The position numbers and the translations under genes were made by a program. Source: Kluyveromyces lactis (taxonomy: Eukaryota > Ascomycota > Saccharomycetes > Saccharomycetales > Saccharomycetaceae). From it: DNA of 64,000 nucleotides. A model generated the notes under the pieces. The model saw only the letters and a program-made list of their open reading frames with translations. It ran no database searches and was not told where the DNA came from. Below are positions 1 to 9,176 of this stretch, in pieces; position 1 is the first letter of the stretch, and each line of letters begins with the position of its first letter. Location: the NCBI RefSeq assembly GCF_000002515.2, contig NC_006042.1:558001-622000 (forward strand), written 5' to 3'.

Positions 1-8
1 CAGATATC

Positions 9-1640
9 ATGATTAGAGCTTCAATTCGTGCCAGTTCGAGGGTTTCTAGCCGTTTACTTGCTTGTAAGAACTGTTATGTCCCTGTCTCACAAAGAATCAC
101 TAGTGCGTTGGTATCAGGATCCGCTGTTAATAACAACATTAGATTCTACTCGGATAAACCTCAACCAAAGTTGACTGTTGAGAATTATCCAAACATTAAA
201 CGTTTGGAATCATTCAAGAAGTTGGGTAAGGAAGATCTAGACTATTTCAAAACCATTCTCTCTCAACAAGAGATCTTGGAAGCGAATGAAAACGAAGACT
301 TGGCTTTTTATAATGAAGATTGGATGAGGAAATACAGAGGCCAATCCAAACTAGTTCTAAGACCAAAGACTACTGAACAAGTTTCAAAGATCTTGAAATA
401 CTGTAATGAACAAAACTTAGCTGTTGTACCACAAGGTGGTAACACTGGTCTTGTTGGTGGCTCTGTACCAGTCTTCGACGAAATTGTGTTGAGTTTGACT
501 CAGTTGAACAAGATTAGAGAATTCGACGAAGTCTCTGGTATTTTGAAATGTGATGCTGGTGTCATCTTGGAAGCCGCTGATATGTTCTTGGCAGAACGTG
601 GCTACATTTTCCCAATGGACCTGGGCGCCAAAGGCTCCTGTCATGTTGGTGGTATAGTAGCCACTAACGCTGGTGGGCTAAGATTATTACGTTATGGCTC
701 ATTGCATGGAACAGTATTGGGCCTAGAGGTAGTGCTACCAAACGGGGAGATCGTTAACAGTATGAACGCTTTGAGAAAAGATAATACTGGCTATGATCTA
801 AAACAATTATTTATCGGATCTGAAGGTACCATCGGTGTTGTTACTGGTGTTTCCATCTTGTGTCCAATTAGGCCAAATGCATTTAATGTCTCATTCTTAG
901 GTGTTGAAAGTTACGAAGCTGTTCAAAAAGTTTTCGTTCAAGCCAAGAAGGAGCTGGGTGAGATTTTGTCAGCCTTTGAATTCATGGATTTGAAATCTCA
1001 AAACTTGACAAAAATACATTTAGCAGACATGGACCATCCATTGGCTGATGACCATCCATTCTACATTTTAATTGAAACTTCTGGTTCTAAGAAGGAACAC
1101 GACGATGCAAAATTGGAAGCCTTCTTGGAAAGCGCCATGGAAGACGGTTTGGTCGTTGATGGTGTTGTTGCTCAAGATGAAACTGAATTGAAGAACTTGT
1201 GGCAGTGGAGAGAAATGATCCCAGAATCCTCCCAAGCCGGTGGAGGTGTATACAAATACGATGTTTCCTTGCCATTGAAGGACCTATATTCCTTGGTGGA
1301 CGCTGCAAATGCCAGATTAGAGGAACATGGATTGTTAAGCATAGACGACGAGTCCAAGCCAGTGATATCCGCCGTTGGATACGGTCACGTGGGTGATGGT
1401 AATCTACATTTGAACGTTGCCGTAAGGAGATATACCAAAGAGGTTGAAAAATGTCTAGAACCATTTGTTTACGAATTCGTCTCTTCAAAGAATGGTTCCA
1501 TCAGTGCTGAGCATGGTCTCGGTTTCCAGAAGAAAAACTACATCGGATATTCTAAGTCCGAACAAGAAATCAAGATGATCAAACAACTGAAGAATTTGTA
1601 TGATTCAAATACCATTCTAAACCCATACAAGTATGTTTAG
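9..1640 (+). CDS. DLD2: Mitochondrial D-2-hydroxyglutarate / D-lactate dehydrogenase (Dld2-type)
   Basis: FAD-dependent oxidoreductase of the GlcD/VAO family, which oxidises D-2-hydroxyglutarate or D-lactate to the 2-oxoacid. The 543 residues compare with about 530 in S. cerevisiae Dld2. Residues 1-50 are rich in Arg and Ser with no acidic residue and contain RFYS, a typical presequence end, so import into the mitochondrial matrix is likely. The PCMH FAD-binding domain starts near residue 110 and shows [10 protein letters not shown] at about 141. The C-terminal cap carries [11 protein letters not shown] near 460 and SAEHGLG near 500, as in the family. The start is the first ATG, eight bases into the window, so the promoter lies outside. 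The next genes, YDL177C and YDL176W homologues, match the S. cerevisiae order and favour DLD2 over its paralogue DLD3, which lacks a presequence. Confidence 0.93.
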   Translation: MIRASIRASSRVSSRLLACKNCYVPVSQRITSALVSGSAVNNNIRFYSDKPQPKLTVENYPNIKRLESFKKLGKEDLDYFKTILSQQEILEANENEDLAFYNEDWMRKYRGQSKLVLRPKTTEQVSKILKYCNEQNLAVVPQGGNTGLVGGSVPVFDEIVLSLTQLNKIREFDEVSGILKCDAGVILEAADMFLAERGYIFPMDLGAKGSCHVGGIVATNAGGLRLLRYGSLHGTVLGLEVVLPNGEIVNSMNALRKDNTGYDLKQLFIGSEGTIGVVTGVSILCPIRPNAFNVSFLGVESYEAVQKVFVQAKKELGEILSAFEFMDLKSQNLTKIHLADMDHPLADDHPFYILIETSGSKKEHDDAKLEAFLESAMEDGLVVDGVVAQDETELKNLWQWREMIPESSQAGGGVYKYDVSLPLKDLYSLVDAANARLEEHGLLSIDDESKPVISAVGYGHVGDGNLHLNVAVRRYTKEVEKCLEPFVYEFVSSKNGSISAEHGLGFQKKNYIGYSKSEQEIKMIKQLKNLYDSNTILNPYKYV

Positions 1641-1955
1641 AGAGACAATTCAATCCAGTGGCTGTGCAATGACAGACAATGTACAACACATAGGGTAGGA
1701 GAACAAGCTTTCTATGTATAGATCCCAAAACGTACTTTAAACAGTTCATTACGTATATAATATATTCACATTTTCAATAAACACTGATATATAGTAGCAA
1801 ACGATTATGCAAATCAATTGACTCATAAAAAAACTGAAGACTTTGACTGACTTGCAATTCCTTTCAATCTTGGCGTCATTACGAAAGTAATCGTTAAACA
1901 CAGTAATTTCGTCAGTACTGTATATTTGTGGCTTAATCAGTGGCACTTTTCTTGA

Positions 1956-1962
1956 TTAGTAA
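1956..1962 (+). promoter_or_regulatory. Candidate Yap1-type site (TTAGTAA)
   Basis: TTAGTAA is the reverse form of the Yap1 response element TTACTAA. It lies about 310 bases upstream of the aldo-keto reductase start, a class of gene often induced by oxidative or carbonyl stress. The motif is short, so chance occurrence is possible. The rest of the 1641-2269 gap is the 3' flank of DLD2 and AT-rich leader with no other gene. Confidence 0.3.
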
Positions 1963-2111
1963 TTAAGGTTCAAGAGTCATAGAGATGTAAAGACAACAGC
2001 AAGGCCAATACTGAACAAAAAGACATAAAAAAGACATTATTAAGGGAAAAGTTAGCACGCGATTGTTAACTCGACACCGGCAACTGCGGTTGCATCAATT
2101 TGAGCCGAACA

Positions 2112-2122
2112 TATAAAAGGGG
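2112..2122 (+). promoter_or_regulatory. TATA box overlapping a stress element (AGGGG)
   Basis: TATAAAAG at 2112-2119 runs directly into AGGGG at 2118-2122, the core of the STRE bound by Msn2/Msn4-type factors. It lies about 150 bases upstream of the aldo-keto reductase ATG. That is a normal distance for a yeast core promoter, and the TATA plus STRE pairing fits an inducible gene. Confidence 0.5.
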
Positions 2123-2269
2123 AGCGTTTTTATACCCTAATACAACTGTTGGGAGCGGAAATCAATTGTTGTCTATACAATTTCAATTGTTACTTCATTC
2201 AACACTAATAAGCATTCCACACCGTCGGAAACCACATTCATCAGGTTCACCAGGCTTATAATTAATATC

Positions 2270-3199
2270 ATGACTACTCAAAAGTTCTTTACTTTGTCTA
2301 ATGGAAATAAGATTCCTGCAGTTGCTATTGTAGGTACAGGTACTGCTTGGTACAAAAGCGAGGAGACAGATGCCACTTTCTCCCAACCATTGGTTGATAT
2401 TGTGAAGAAAACATTGGATACTGTCCCAGGTGTTGTGCACATTGATGCTGCAGAGATATACAGAACTTATCCTGAATTGGGTGCCGCTTTGAAGGATACA
2501 AAGAAGCCAAGAGATGAAATCTTCATCACTGACAAGTATTCTACTTTGAAACAGCTTTCTGAGAACCCTAAAGTTGCCTTAGAGACATCATTGAAGAAGC
2601 TCGGTGTTGATTACGTGGACTTGTATCTATTGCACTCTCCTATAATTAAGGAAAGCAAATTGGATGTCGAGGCTAATTGGAAGTATTTGGAAGAACTATA
2701 CAAGTCTGGAAAGGCTAAGAACATCGGTGTTTCAAACTTTGCTGTAAAAGATTTGGAGAAATTGCTTGCAGTGGCAGAGGTTAAACCGCAGGTGAACCAA
2801 ATTGAATTCTCTCCATTCTTGCAAAATCAAACTCCCGGTATTGTTGAATTCAGTCAAAAGAATGGTATTTTACTTGAGGCCTACTCACCATTAGGTCCTT
2901 TGCAAAGAAGACCAGAAGATGCTGATAAGCTACCTTTTTACCAATATATCGCTGAATTGTCAAAGAAGTATAACAAGAGTGAGGCTCAAATCTTGTTATC
3001 ATGGGTCTATGAGCGTGGAATCTTGCCAGTAACTACGTCTTCGAAGATCGAAAGGATCCAACAAGCGCAAGATATCTTTAGTTTTTCTTTGGCTAATGAG
3101 GAAGTCCAAAAGATCACTCAATTGGGTTTGCAACATCCAGCTTTGAGATTATACTGGACTGACGTATACTCAAAATACGATTCTGAATCCCAGAAGTGA
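2270..3199 (+). CDS. Aldo-keto reductase, YDL124W-like NADPH-dependent alpha-keto amide reductase
   Basis: AKR-family (beta/alpha)8 oxidoreductase that reduces aldehydes and ketones with NADPH in the cytosol. The S. cerevisiae homologue YDL124W reduces alpha-keto amides and has a similar length (about 312 versus 309 here). The full catalytic tetrad can be placed: Asp59, Tyr64 (in HIDAAEIYRTYPELG), Lys89 (FITDKYS) and His122 (LYLLHSP). The family signature continues with GVSNFAVKDL, a QIEFSPFLQ strand and EAYSPLGPL. A C-terminal TSSKIERIQ segment fits the 2'-phosphate binding region for NADPH. The first ATG gives a standard AKR N-terminus. The promoter holds a TATA box, an STRE and a Yap1-like site. 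It sits between DLD2 and YDL177C homologues, which is an interleaved ancestral order. Confidence 0.9.
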   Translation: MTTQKFFTLSNGNKIPAVAIVGTGTAWYKSEETDATFSQPLVDIVKKTLDTVPGVVHIDAAEIYRTYPELGAALKDTKKPRDEIFITDKYSTLKQLSENPKVALETSLKKLGVDYVDLYLLHSPIIKESKLDVEANWKYLEELYKSGKAKNIGVSNFAVKDLEKLLAVAEVKPQVNQIEFSPFLQNQTPGIVEFSQKNGILLEAYSPLGPLQRRPEDADKLPFYQYIAELSKKYNKSEAQILLSWVYERGILPVTTSSKIERIQQAQDIFSFSLANEEVQKITQLGLQHPALRLYWTDVYSKYDSESQK

Positions 3200-3392
3200 T
3201 TATTCCATCTCAGTATGTTATGTCAATGAACACTGGCTCTGAGAGCACACATCTTTTTAATAGGCTTGTTAAACATCTGTTGACTATATTTACAAGTATT
3301 GCTTTACGTGATACTATTCCTTTAGGATAATGTCGTATATACATATTTTCGTTTGCAGAATGAGGTTCATATAGGAAACTTTTAAAATATAG

Positions 3393-3914
3393 TTAAGGCA
3401 AGAACTTCCCTTTCTTCAAGCTTTCCACAGCTGTGGTTGAAATATGTCGGAATCTAGCGGGCCCCAATGCTGTCCCACCGTACCATCTTGTAACAACAAC
3501 TAAAACATTAGCAATATGACTTCTTTCTAACAAGGTTAAAAGTCTTTGTCCTGCACCAGCCTCACCACAGTCATTTGATCCTTGTTGTATATTCTTTAAC
3601 ATTGCCGGCCCTGTCAGTTCACCAGGCACTGTCAATGAACCCCTTTTCCTCTTCTTATTTCCTTTCTTATTGTGCTCGGGGGGTATAATATCTGCCGTTC
3701 TCCATGCATACATATGCTTGTGCGTTGCCTTTTGGACGGCCTTATTTTTTTCCACTAATACCTCCAGTAACTTATCAACTTCAGACAGGTTCTTGATAGC
3801 ATGGCACCTTGCTTGAAACTTGGATTTTCTATCTACCAAAACTTCGGATTCGTTCCACCCTATACCTGTCATGTATCTTCTGGTAATTCTTAGATAACTA
3901 TAAGATCGTAGCAT
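3393..3914 (-). CDS. IMPACT / UPF0029 family protein, YDL177C homologue
   Basis: A 173-residue protein of the IMPACT-N/UPF0029 fold, the same length class as S. cerevisiae YDL177C (about 170). The family signature is clear: an N-terminal strand with SEVLVDRKSKFQARCHA, a middle HKHMYAWR, and the glycine-rich block DCGEAGAG followed by VVVTRWYGGTALGPARF. The fold is shared with Yih1/IMPACT, which restrains Gcn2 by binding Gcn1, but this protein lacks the N-terminal RWD domain needed for that activity. Its own role is unknown. It is convergent with the aldo-keto reductase (193-base gap) and divergent from the YDL176W homologue. The last residues are short, as in YDL177C. Confidence 0.88.
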   Translation of the reverse strand: MLRSYSYLRITRRYMTGIGWNESEVLVDRKSKFQARCHAIKNLSEVDKLLEVLVEKNKAVQKATHKHMYAWRTADIIPPEHNKKGNKKRKRGSLTVPGELTGPAMLKNIQQGSNDCGEAGAGQRLLTLLERSHIANVLVVVTRWYGGTALGPARFRHISTTAVESLKKGKFLP

Positions 3915-4258
3915 AAGATGTCGACCTTTACCATAAGTATCAAATCGCCGATGTATATTAATTTCTGTCCACCTGCTTGAATAGATGTGTGACCTCCTCG
4001 ATTGAGCACGCTCCGCATGTGTTCATGACAGTATTGGGGTCTAGATAACCTTCATAATTTTACGTTGTTGTGTTCTCTGCTGCTTATGAATTTCTATATC
4101 GTCTGTCCTTTTATATCGAAGATTTAGCGATGAGGTTTTAGTCTTTCAATTTCACAAAACTCAATAGATGAACGTTATTCAGTCGAACTAAGACGTTTAA
4201 GTGAAAACACCCAGAAGGTGGAACGCTATCCTTATAATATCCAGCCAAGATTACCTGA
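3915..4258. promoter_or_regulatory. Divergent promoter region, YDL177C / YDL176W homologues
   Basis: This 344-base AT-rich gap lies between two divergent starts. I see no strong TATA box and no recognisable specific factor site; it is presumed to hold both promoters. Confidence 0.35.
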
Positions 4259-6289
4259 ATGCAATCGAATTTCACCTTTTTGGTTTCACAACCATCATGT
4301 TCGAAGACAACTCCTTCAGGTTACCGAGCTTTCCAATGTAAAGATGACAGGATCCATCCTTTGAAGGTAAACACCAAAAATCGGGCTGCTGATACCAATA
4401 GCATAATACAAAAGTTCTGTTATCTACGACCAAGGAGTATGCCTATTGTACCGACATCAAAATATCTGCACAATCAAGAGCATTCAGACTTTCTTTTGGT
4501 TGCAAGGAATAATGGCATAATCGAAATAATAAAGGACTACAATTTTAAGGTAACCAATAACGTTCCTTTACGACCAGATTTTCTACTATTTTGCGTACCA
4601 ATGACTTCGAGTATAACTACAAATGATACAACCATTGTTGGTTTAGAGTATAAAGATAAGTTTCTATATGTATGTTCTGCGGTTGGTGACATATTTGGGT
4701 TCATATTGAACTTACCAGACGATTACGTTCAAGACGAAGAATTTCAAGCATCACCTTCCTATAAACGGTATAGAGATTCTTTCTCTTGGAGATCGGACAT
4801 AGTACAATCTTCTGACGCAACAGCTGCAGAACGGAGCTTAAAAGAAATCACTCGATTCAGAAAAGAACATAGTTGTGGCCACATTTGTTATTATTGTTAT
4901 CCTATCAATGAAGACGGATTCTTCCATGAAACGATAAAACAATGGTATCCCGACCCTGTACCGACATTTTCAAATTGTTTTGTTACGTTTTTGAGGACAG
5001 ATGTTAGCTCATTTCATATCAACCCGATGGACAGATTCAGTGTCATCACCGTGGCACCGCAGACGCCGTTAACAATTCACAAAATACTCTTACCTGAGGT
5101 GTATACGACATTCTTCTCAGAATTTGTAAAGCTTAAAGATGAGTACTTCTCCAAAAAGCACAGAAGGGTTTCAGAACCTTCCAGTTTTGATTTTATGTCA
5201 AGAGCGGTTCATGGGACAGCTTTTCAAGAATATTTGAAGAGAGATCGTTCAAGCTTTGTCATGGAACAAGATGTTAGGGTATGGAGGGGAATGCTGGTTT
5301 GCGATATGGTTTGTGAATTCAAATGCTCCTCCGTTTGGAGGCAAAAACAAGGTAATATGAAAGATGGCTTACATGAATTGTTCTTTTATGACAAAAAACA
5401 AGAAGCAAATAATCGCAATGAAAGCGATTCTGTTGCTAGAAATGAAACTGTAGTCGACTTGGAGCTGGATTCCCAATCATTCTCATTACTTGGAGTTTCT
5501 ACCGAGATATTAGATAATCATACCCAACACCAATCTAATATAACACAAACTGAACGGTTTCTAAAATTCTTGCGGAAACAGACGTTCCCTATAAATTTCC
5601 AAGTGGTAAAGACAGTAAGCCTCGACGGTGAAACAAATTCGACAGGGTATGAAGCTGCAACTTCTTTTCTTACAGATACTTACAGAGATATGGATGTTGT
5701 TGTTGTGGACAAATTTTTAAGTGTAAACGCTTTTCGTCCTAAATACGTGGACGAGCCTCTGATGAAGTTAGATTCAATACATGACTATCTGGAAGTAAAT
5801 GAAGAAGACAGAGATGCTCATGTAGCTTTAAATAATCTCTCCTCATTCATCAAGTTTTTCATGCTTACTGATTCCCTTTGCATGATTTGGGATATCAATG
5901 GAATATTGTTGGTGGATAGATTTCAGCTAAGAAGTACAAGGAATCTACTACATAACGATGTCGGGGCTGTTAAAGTAATAAACTTCCGTGTAGGAATAGT
6001 GAATGATATTGGGTTAGTTTTAAATCAGTTCAAACAAGATGGTTCTGACTATTATATTGAGTTTTATTCCATCTTAACAACGTTAACGGGAGATATCGCA
6101 CTACTGAGGGGTGAATTCAAAGTTGGCCAACGATTAGGTACTATGAAGATATTAGATAGTTTGAGAACGCAACAATCGGATAACTTTGTTGACCAAATAT
6201 TGATTACAAACTACTCACTATCCAATAAAAGAGACGCTGGAATGGTAATTCCTGAGGTTTTTAAAATGAATAAAAGATCCAAAACTTAG
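4259..6289 (+). CDS. YDL176W (Ipf1) homologue, protein of unclear function linked to the GID complex
   Basis: A 676-residue protein without a domain I can name. Position and length match S. cerevisiae YDL176W (about 708 residues), which lies between YDL177C and AIR2 in the same orientation. The S. cerevisiae protein has been linked with the GID ubiquitin ligase that degrades fructose-1,6-bisphosphatase; that is literature knowledge, not visible here. The sequence looks globular, with alternating short beta-like stretches (such as FLLVARNNGIIEIIKDYNF and SLCMIWDINGILLVDRFQL) that suggest a beta-propeller-like fold. This is inference. No signal peptide or membrane span is evident. The first ATG follows directly after TGA in another frame. 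Confidence 0.75.
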   Translation: MQSNFTFLVSQPSCSKTTPSGYRAFQCKDDRIHPLKVNTKNRAADTNSIIQKFCYLRPRSMPIVPTSKYLHNQEHSDFLLVARNNGIIEIIKDYNFKVTNNVPLRPDFLLFCVPMTSSITTNDTTIVGLEYKDKFLYVCSAVGDIFGFILNLPDDYVQDEEFQASPSYKRYRDSFSWRSDIVQSSDATAAERSLKEITRFRKEHSCGHICYYCYPINEDGFFHETIKQWYPDPVPTFSNCFVTFLRTDVSSFHINPMDRFSVITVAPQTPLTIHKILLPEVYTTFFSEFVKLKDEYFSKKHRRVSEPSSFDFMSRAVHGTAFQEYLKRDRSSFVMEQDVRVWRGMLVCDMVCEFKCSSVWRQKQGNMKDGLHELFFYDKKQEANNRNESDSVARNETVVDLELDSQSFSLLGVSTEILDNHTQHQSNITQTERFLKFLRKQTFPINFQVVKTVSLDGETNSTGYEAATSFLTDTYRDMDVVVVDKFLSVNAFRPKYVDEPLMKLDSIHDYLEVNEEDRDAHVALNNLSSFIKFFMLTDSLCMIWDINGILLVDRFQLRSTRNLLHNDVGAVKVINFRVGIVNDIGLVLNQFKQDGSDYYIEFYSILTTLTGDIALLRGEFKVGQRLGTMKILDSLRTQQSDNFVDQILITNYSLSNKRDAGMVIPEVFKMNKRSKT

Positions 6290-6452
6290 AAGTCTTTCAA
6301 CAATGTAAGTCAAAATAATCTATACGTTTACGTGAATAGCAGCTAATATAAACCCTAATTAATATAATGGTAATCCTTGTAGAAGATGTACAACAATCAT
6401 GAAATAGCAGAAGTAAAAAAAAAATGAGGTGCTGATAATTAACCGCCCCTAA

Positions 6453-6866
6453 TCATACACTTTCTGTGTATGGTGGGGGAGAACCCTTTGGCACATCCTG
6501 AGCGTAGTTATTTGGTTCATATCTTAGAGGAATCTGAGTTCTTGGCAATAGAGGATCTTCTACACCAGTGGGTTGATGAGAAACGGTCGTTACCGCAGAT
6601 GGGCTTCCATATCTTTGTCCGTCATTCCACCCTTGCTCATAATAATAACGTGTTTCGGTATCCGTCCTTAGCGGTGACGTGACGGTAATATAATAAAAAG
6701 CATGAATCATTCCAGGGAGGAACCCAAACATAGTTAGCAACACGTTTAATAGTAAGTCACTGGAACATAAACCCGATCTCAATCCCACGGCAATCGGTGG
6801 GAATATTATGGCAACAATATAAAGTATCAAATCTGATACAGTACAGCAGATACAGCACAGACACAT
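6453..6866 (-). CDS. SNA4: Vacuolar Pmp3-family membrane protein Sna4
   Basis: A 137-residue member of the Pmp3/UPF0057 family of small two-span proteins; S. cerevisiae Sna4 has 140 residues. The N-terminus MCLCCICCTVSD is Cys-rich, as in Sna4, and leads into span 1 (LILYIVAIIFPPIAVGL). Span 2 is LLLNVLLTMFGFLPGMIHAFYYI. The cytosolic tail ends in PPPYTESV, a PPxY motif of the kind bound by WW domains of the Rsp5 ubiquitin ligase, which sorts Sna-family proteins through multivesicular bodies to the vacuole. In S. cerevisiae SNA4 (YDL123W) adjoins YDL124W. Here the two are separated by two genes and SNA4 is flipped, so a local rearrangement has occurred on one lineage. Confidence 0.92.
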   Translation of the reverse strand: MCLCCICCTVSDLILYIVAIIFPPIAVGLRSGLCSSDLLLNVLLTMFGFLPGMIHAFYYITVTSPLRTDTETRYYYEQGWNDGQRYGSPSAVTTVSHQPTGVEDPLLPRTQIPLRYEPNNYAQDVPKGSPPPYTESV

Positions 6867-7370
6867 GTTTCAAAAGCTTTTGATAATACACTGCTGGGAG
6901 TATAAGGGAAACCTACGAGGCTCTTCTTCTGTATCCCAATGTTGTGAATTGAGATGATTAATAGGTATGATTCATTGTTCAAATTTTGACAATTATCAAC
7001 TAAAGAAAACTATGGGAAACGCCATACATATGACAAAAATGATTGAAGCCACATAGACCATTTGTGAATGCTTATACCGAAACAAGTACAGGCTTTTGAA
7101 AGCCAGTAGCGAATGTATATCTTGACACCCCTTTGACAAGCTATATCTCGTTATCTAAATCAACATGGAAGGAAAATGAAGTCACATGGTAAATTAAGTA
7201 TACACGTACATCTTAGAATTTTTGTTTTTCTGTAGTGATATGCTTTGGATGATAGTTGATTGATTAATCGCCTGATGAGGGATCGTTGATATCAAACAAT
7301 ATAACGAATATAATATAATAATCTATTTAGTTAGATCGTTGAGTTTATGCGTCCTTGCTCTTCTTTCTCT
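6867..7370. other. Intergenic, SNA4 promoter side; no gene seen
   Basis: This 504-base AT-rich stretch holds the SNA4 5' flank (SNA4 reads leftward). I see no ORF with coding character, no tRNA and no distinctive motif. Composition changes sharply to a more GC-rich stretch at about 7371. Confidence 0.4.
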
Positions 7371-7684
7371 TGTTGCATCCAACCTCCCCAAGAGGTCGCA
7401 ACATAGCTCAGCCTTTTATACTCGACTTATATACTCGGATGGTCGTCAGACTTCGTCATGGCAACTCGTTGCCTCCATGCCCTTGTAGGTCCTGTGCAGC
7501 TACCGTCCTCCACGCGCACTCAAGACCATCACGTGACAGTCTATGATCCATCTATGCCATCCCTCTGGATACCACAGGATCCATATGCCCAGTCACTGAC
7601 GTCTTGGAACTCTGCCGTGTGCTGGCTAGCCCACATGACCTCTCGTCTGGCTTGTCCTCAGTCTATATTACGACATTTCCAACA
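7371..7684 (-). mobile_element. Probable solo LTR of a Ty-like retrotransposon
   Basis: This 314-base block starts TGTTG and ends CAACA, the classical LTR termini. It is richer in G and C than its surroundings and lies against the 5' side of a tRNA gene, the favoured target of Ty elements. Read on the minus strand it starts TGTTGGAA, and TATA-like sequences (TATATAAG and TATAAAAGG) fall about 70 bases before its end, as expected for a U3 followed by a short R-U5. No internal region and no second LTR are present, so it is a fossil solo LTR. I find no matching 5-base target duplication at the two ends, which suggests an old insertion or slightly misplaced borders. The exact family is not recognised. 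Confidence 0.5.
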
Positions 7685-7689
7685 AATTT

Positions 7690-7763
7690 GGTTCCTTGGC
7701 CCAGTTGGTTAAGGCACCGTGCTAATAACGCGGGGATCAGCGGTTCGATCCCGCTAGGAACCA
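7690..7763 (+). tRNA. tRNA-Ile (anticodon AAU)
   Basis: A complete 74-base tRNA gene without an intron. The acceptor stem pairs GGTTCCT with AGGAACC, followed by discriminator A. The A box is in TGGCCCAGTTGG and the B box is GGTTCGATCCC. The anticodon loop CTAATAA places AAT at 7724-7726, giving anticodon AAU, which reads ATT and (as inosine) ATC. The sequence differs from the S. cerevisiae tRNA-Ile(AAU), as I remember it, only in the acceptor stem. Confidence 0.97.
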
Positions 7764-7766
7764 TTA

Positions 7767-7771
7767 TTTTT
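7767..7771 (+). terminator. RNA polymerase III terminator of tRNA-Ile
   Basis: A run of five T bases lies four positions past the mature tRNA end, the standard Pol III stop signal. Confidence 0.85.
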
Positions 7772-8004
7772 ATCGCTCTCTATTTTTGGCTCAGTTTATT
7801 ATTTGACAAGTACTAGTGTCTGTGGAAAGCCTAATATATAAGCCTCGCGGAAACAGCAGCCGAGAAAACGCAGTTGGCTTGCAACTATTTTTTCATCTTT
7901 CCATAAATTACGCTAGTTAGTACAATATTGTTCAAAATCTCTGCTATTCTTCTGAGACGAGACTTGGTTACACATATATATGTATTTGGGGTATCTATAT
8001 TGAA

Positions 8005-9054
8005 TCACCTTCTCTTTTTGAAACCGGAGTAGGAGTTATACTTTCTATATCTATCGTTTGAGGGTTGATATGAGCTGCTCCCATAACGAGGAATATTGAC
8101 GTTAGGATTTCTTGGGAAATCTAACGGATGTGATCTCGTTGGTTTTGGTGGTAAAACTTTACCCTTGACTGTAGGAGCAGGTGCGTTTGATGAGCCATTA
8201 CTGTGATTATAGTTGGACCTTTTGGACTTTTTGTTATATGGAGGAGCATAAAAGTTAGATGGCTTTGCATCACCGTAGTCCATAGCTGGTTGTTTCTTAT
8301 TTTTGTTATTATTATAATAGTAGTTATCCTCACCGTCATAGTTGAAATCGTAGGTGTCATAGTCATAGTCGTCATATGTGTACTCGTTTGCCGTCCTCTC
8401 TTTGTATTCTTTCAAATTCCTGCCATAATCCTGCCTTACAGATGACGGAAGGTTGTTTCCAGCAAACGCAGAACCGTCATCGTTAGGTACCCTAGAAGAC
8501 CTAGCCGACATACAATCATCCCCGAAATGTCCTTTTCCACCGCAGTTATAGCAGAATATCAGATGCAAGGGCATAAGTCTTTTCTGTTTGGAGTCCTTGA
8601 GACAATAACTCCTCCAAATACTCGGACATCTATCTCTTGAATGCTTGCTGCTATTACAAAGCGTGCAAAACACACGCTTCCACTTCACAGGACAGTGTTG
8701 TCTGTAATGACCGGGCTCATTACAGTGCGAGCATCTCATCGTCTTTGGACAATGTGTCGAATAATGATCATCCATCACACCGCAATATGAACATATCACA
8801 TGAGGACAATTTTTCTTCAAATGACCCCTCTGCGAACAGTTGTTACATTTGGGTAGTGGCTCTACTATTCCATCCTCACCATCCTCAATACCAAAATACC
8901 GTCCTTGCCCACGTATCTCTCTTAACTTCTCCGGATCAGAATCAACCTCAGTTATGCTTGGTGCTATTATTTTATCTCTGTCGGTGATTTCATAACTCGG
9001 GCTGGAATCCTTGAAAAAAGGAAGTGTATCTGCAGTTTCAACTTCCGAAAGCAT
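8005..9054 (-). CDS. AIR2: Zinc-knuckle RNA-binding subunit of the TRAMP complex (Air1/Air2)
   Basis: RNA-binding partner of the Trf4-type poly(A) polymerase in the nuclear TRAMP complex, which tags aberrant RNAs for exosome decay. Five CCHC zinc knuckles are visible in order: CNNCSQRGHLKKNC, CSYCGVMDDHYSTHC, CSHCNEPGHYRQHC, CTLCNSSKHSRDRC and CYNCGGKGHFGDDC. Between knuckles 4 and 5 lies IWRSY, matching the IWRxY motif that contacts Trf4. The N-terminus has IRGQGRYFG, a conserved Air block. The C-terminal third is disordered, rich in Tyr, Asn and Asp. The start is the ATG at 9054 (MLSEVETAD); reading 12 bases further upstream would need a TTG start. The gene adjoins both the YDL176W side (AIR2) and THS1 (AIR1 in S. 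cerevisiae), so it is the single ancestor of both. Confidence 0.93.
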   Translation of the reverse strand: MLSEVETADTLPFFKDSSPSYEITDRDKIIAPSITEVDSDPEKLREIRGQGRYFGIEDGEDGIVEPLPKCNNCSQRGHLKKNCPHVICSYCGVMDDHYSTHCPKTMRCSHCNEPGHYRQHCPVKWKRVFCTLCNSSKHSRDRCPSIWRSYCLKDSKQKRLMPLHLIFCYNCGGKGHFGDDCMSARSSRVPNDDGSAFAGNNLPSSVRQDYGRNLKEYKERTANEYTYDDYDYDTYDFNYDGEDNYYYNNNKNKKQPAMDYGDAKPSNFYAPPYNKKSKRSNYNHSNGSSNAPAPTVKGKVLPPKPTRSHPLDFPRNPNVNIPRYGSSSYQPSNDRYRKYNSYSGFKKRR

Positions 9055-9134
9055 TAGTGTTTTCAATAGTTATTGGCTCACTCTAGATATCTGAACTATC
9101 TAAATACTGCAATCTCTGTATATCTTTTATTGTG

Positions 9135-9154
9135 CGAGATGAGACGAGATGAGA
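9135..9154 (+). promoter_or_regulatory. Tandem PAC-like motif
   Basis: CGAGATGAGA occurs twice without a gap. It resembles the PAC element (GCGATGAG) that marks ribosome biogenesis and RNA-processing promoters. It lies 80-100 bases upstream of the AIR start, which fits that class of gene. The match has an inserted GA relative to the consensus, so assignment is tentative. Confidence 0.4.
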
Positions 9155-9176
9155 TTGTACGTTTTCTATTTGAAAT

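Noticed and set aside
7355-7816. Three overlapping plus-strand frames around the tRNA gene
   Set aside because: They run through the probable LTR and the tRNA gene and have no protein character.
8121-8445. Repetitive frames on both strands opposite the C-terminus of the AIR gene
   Set aside because: They are shadows of the Tyr/Asp/Asn-rich tail of the real protein.
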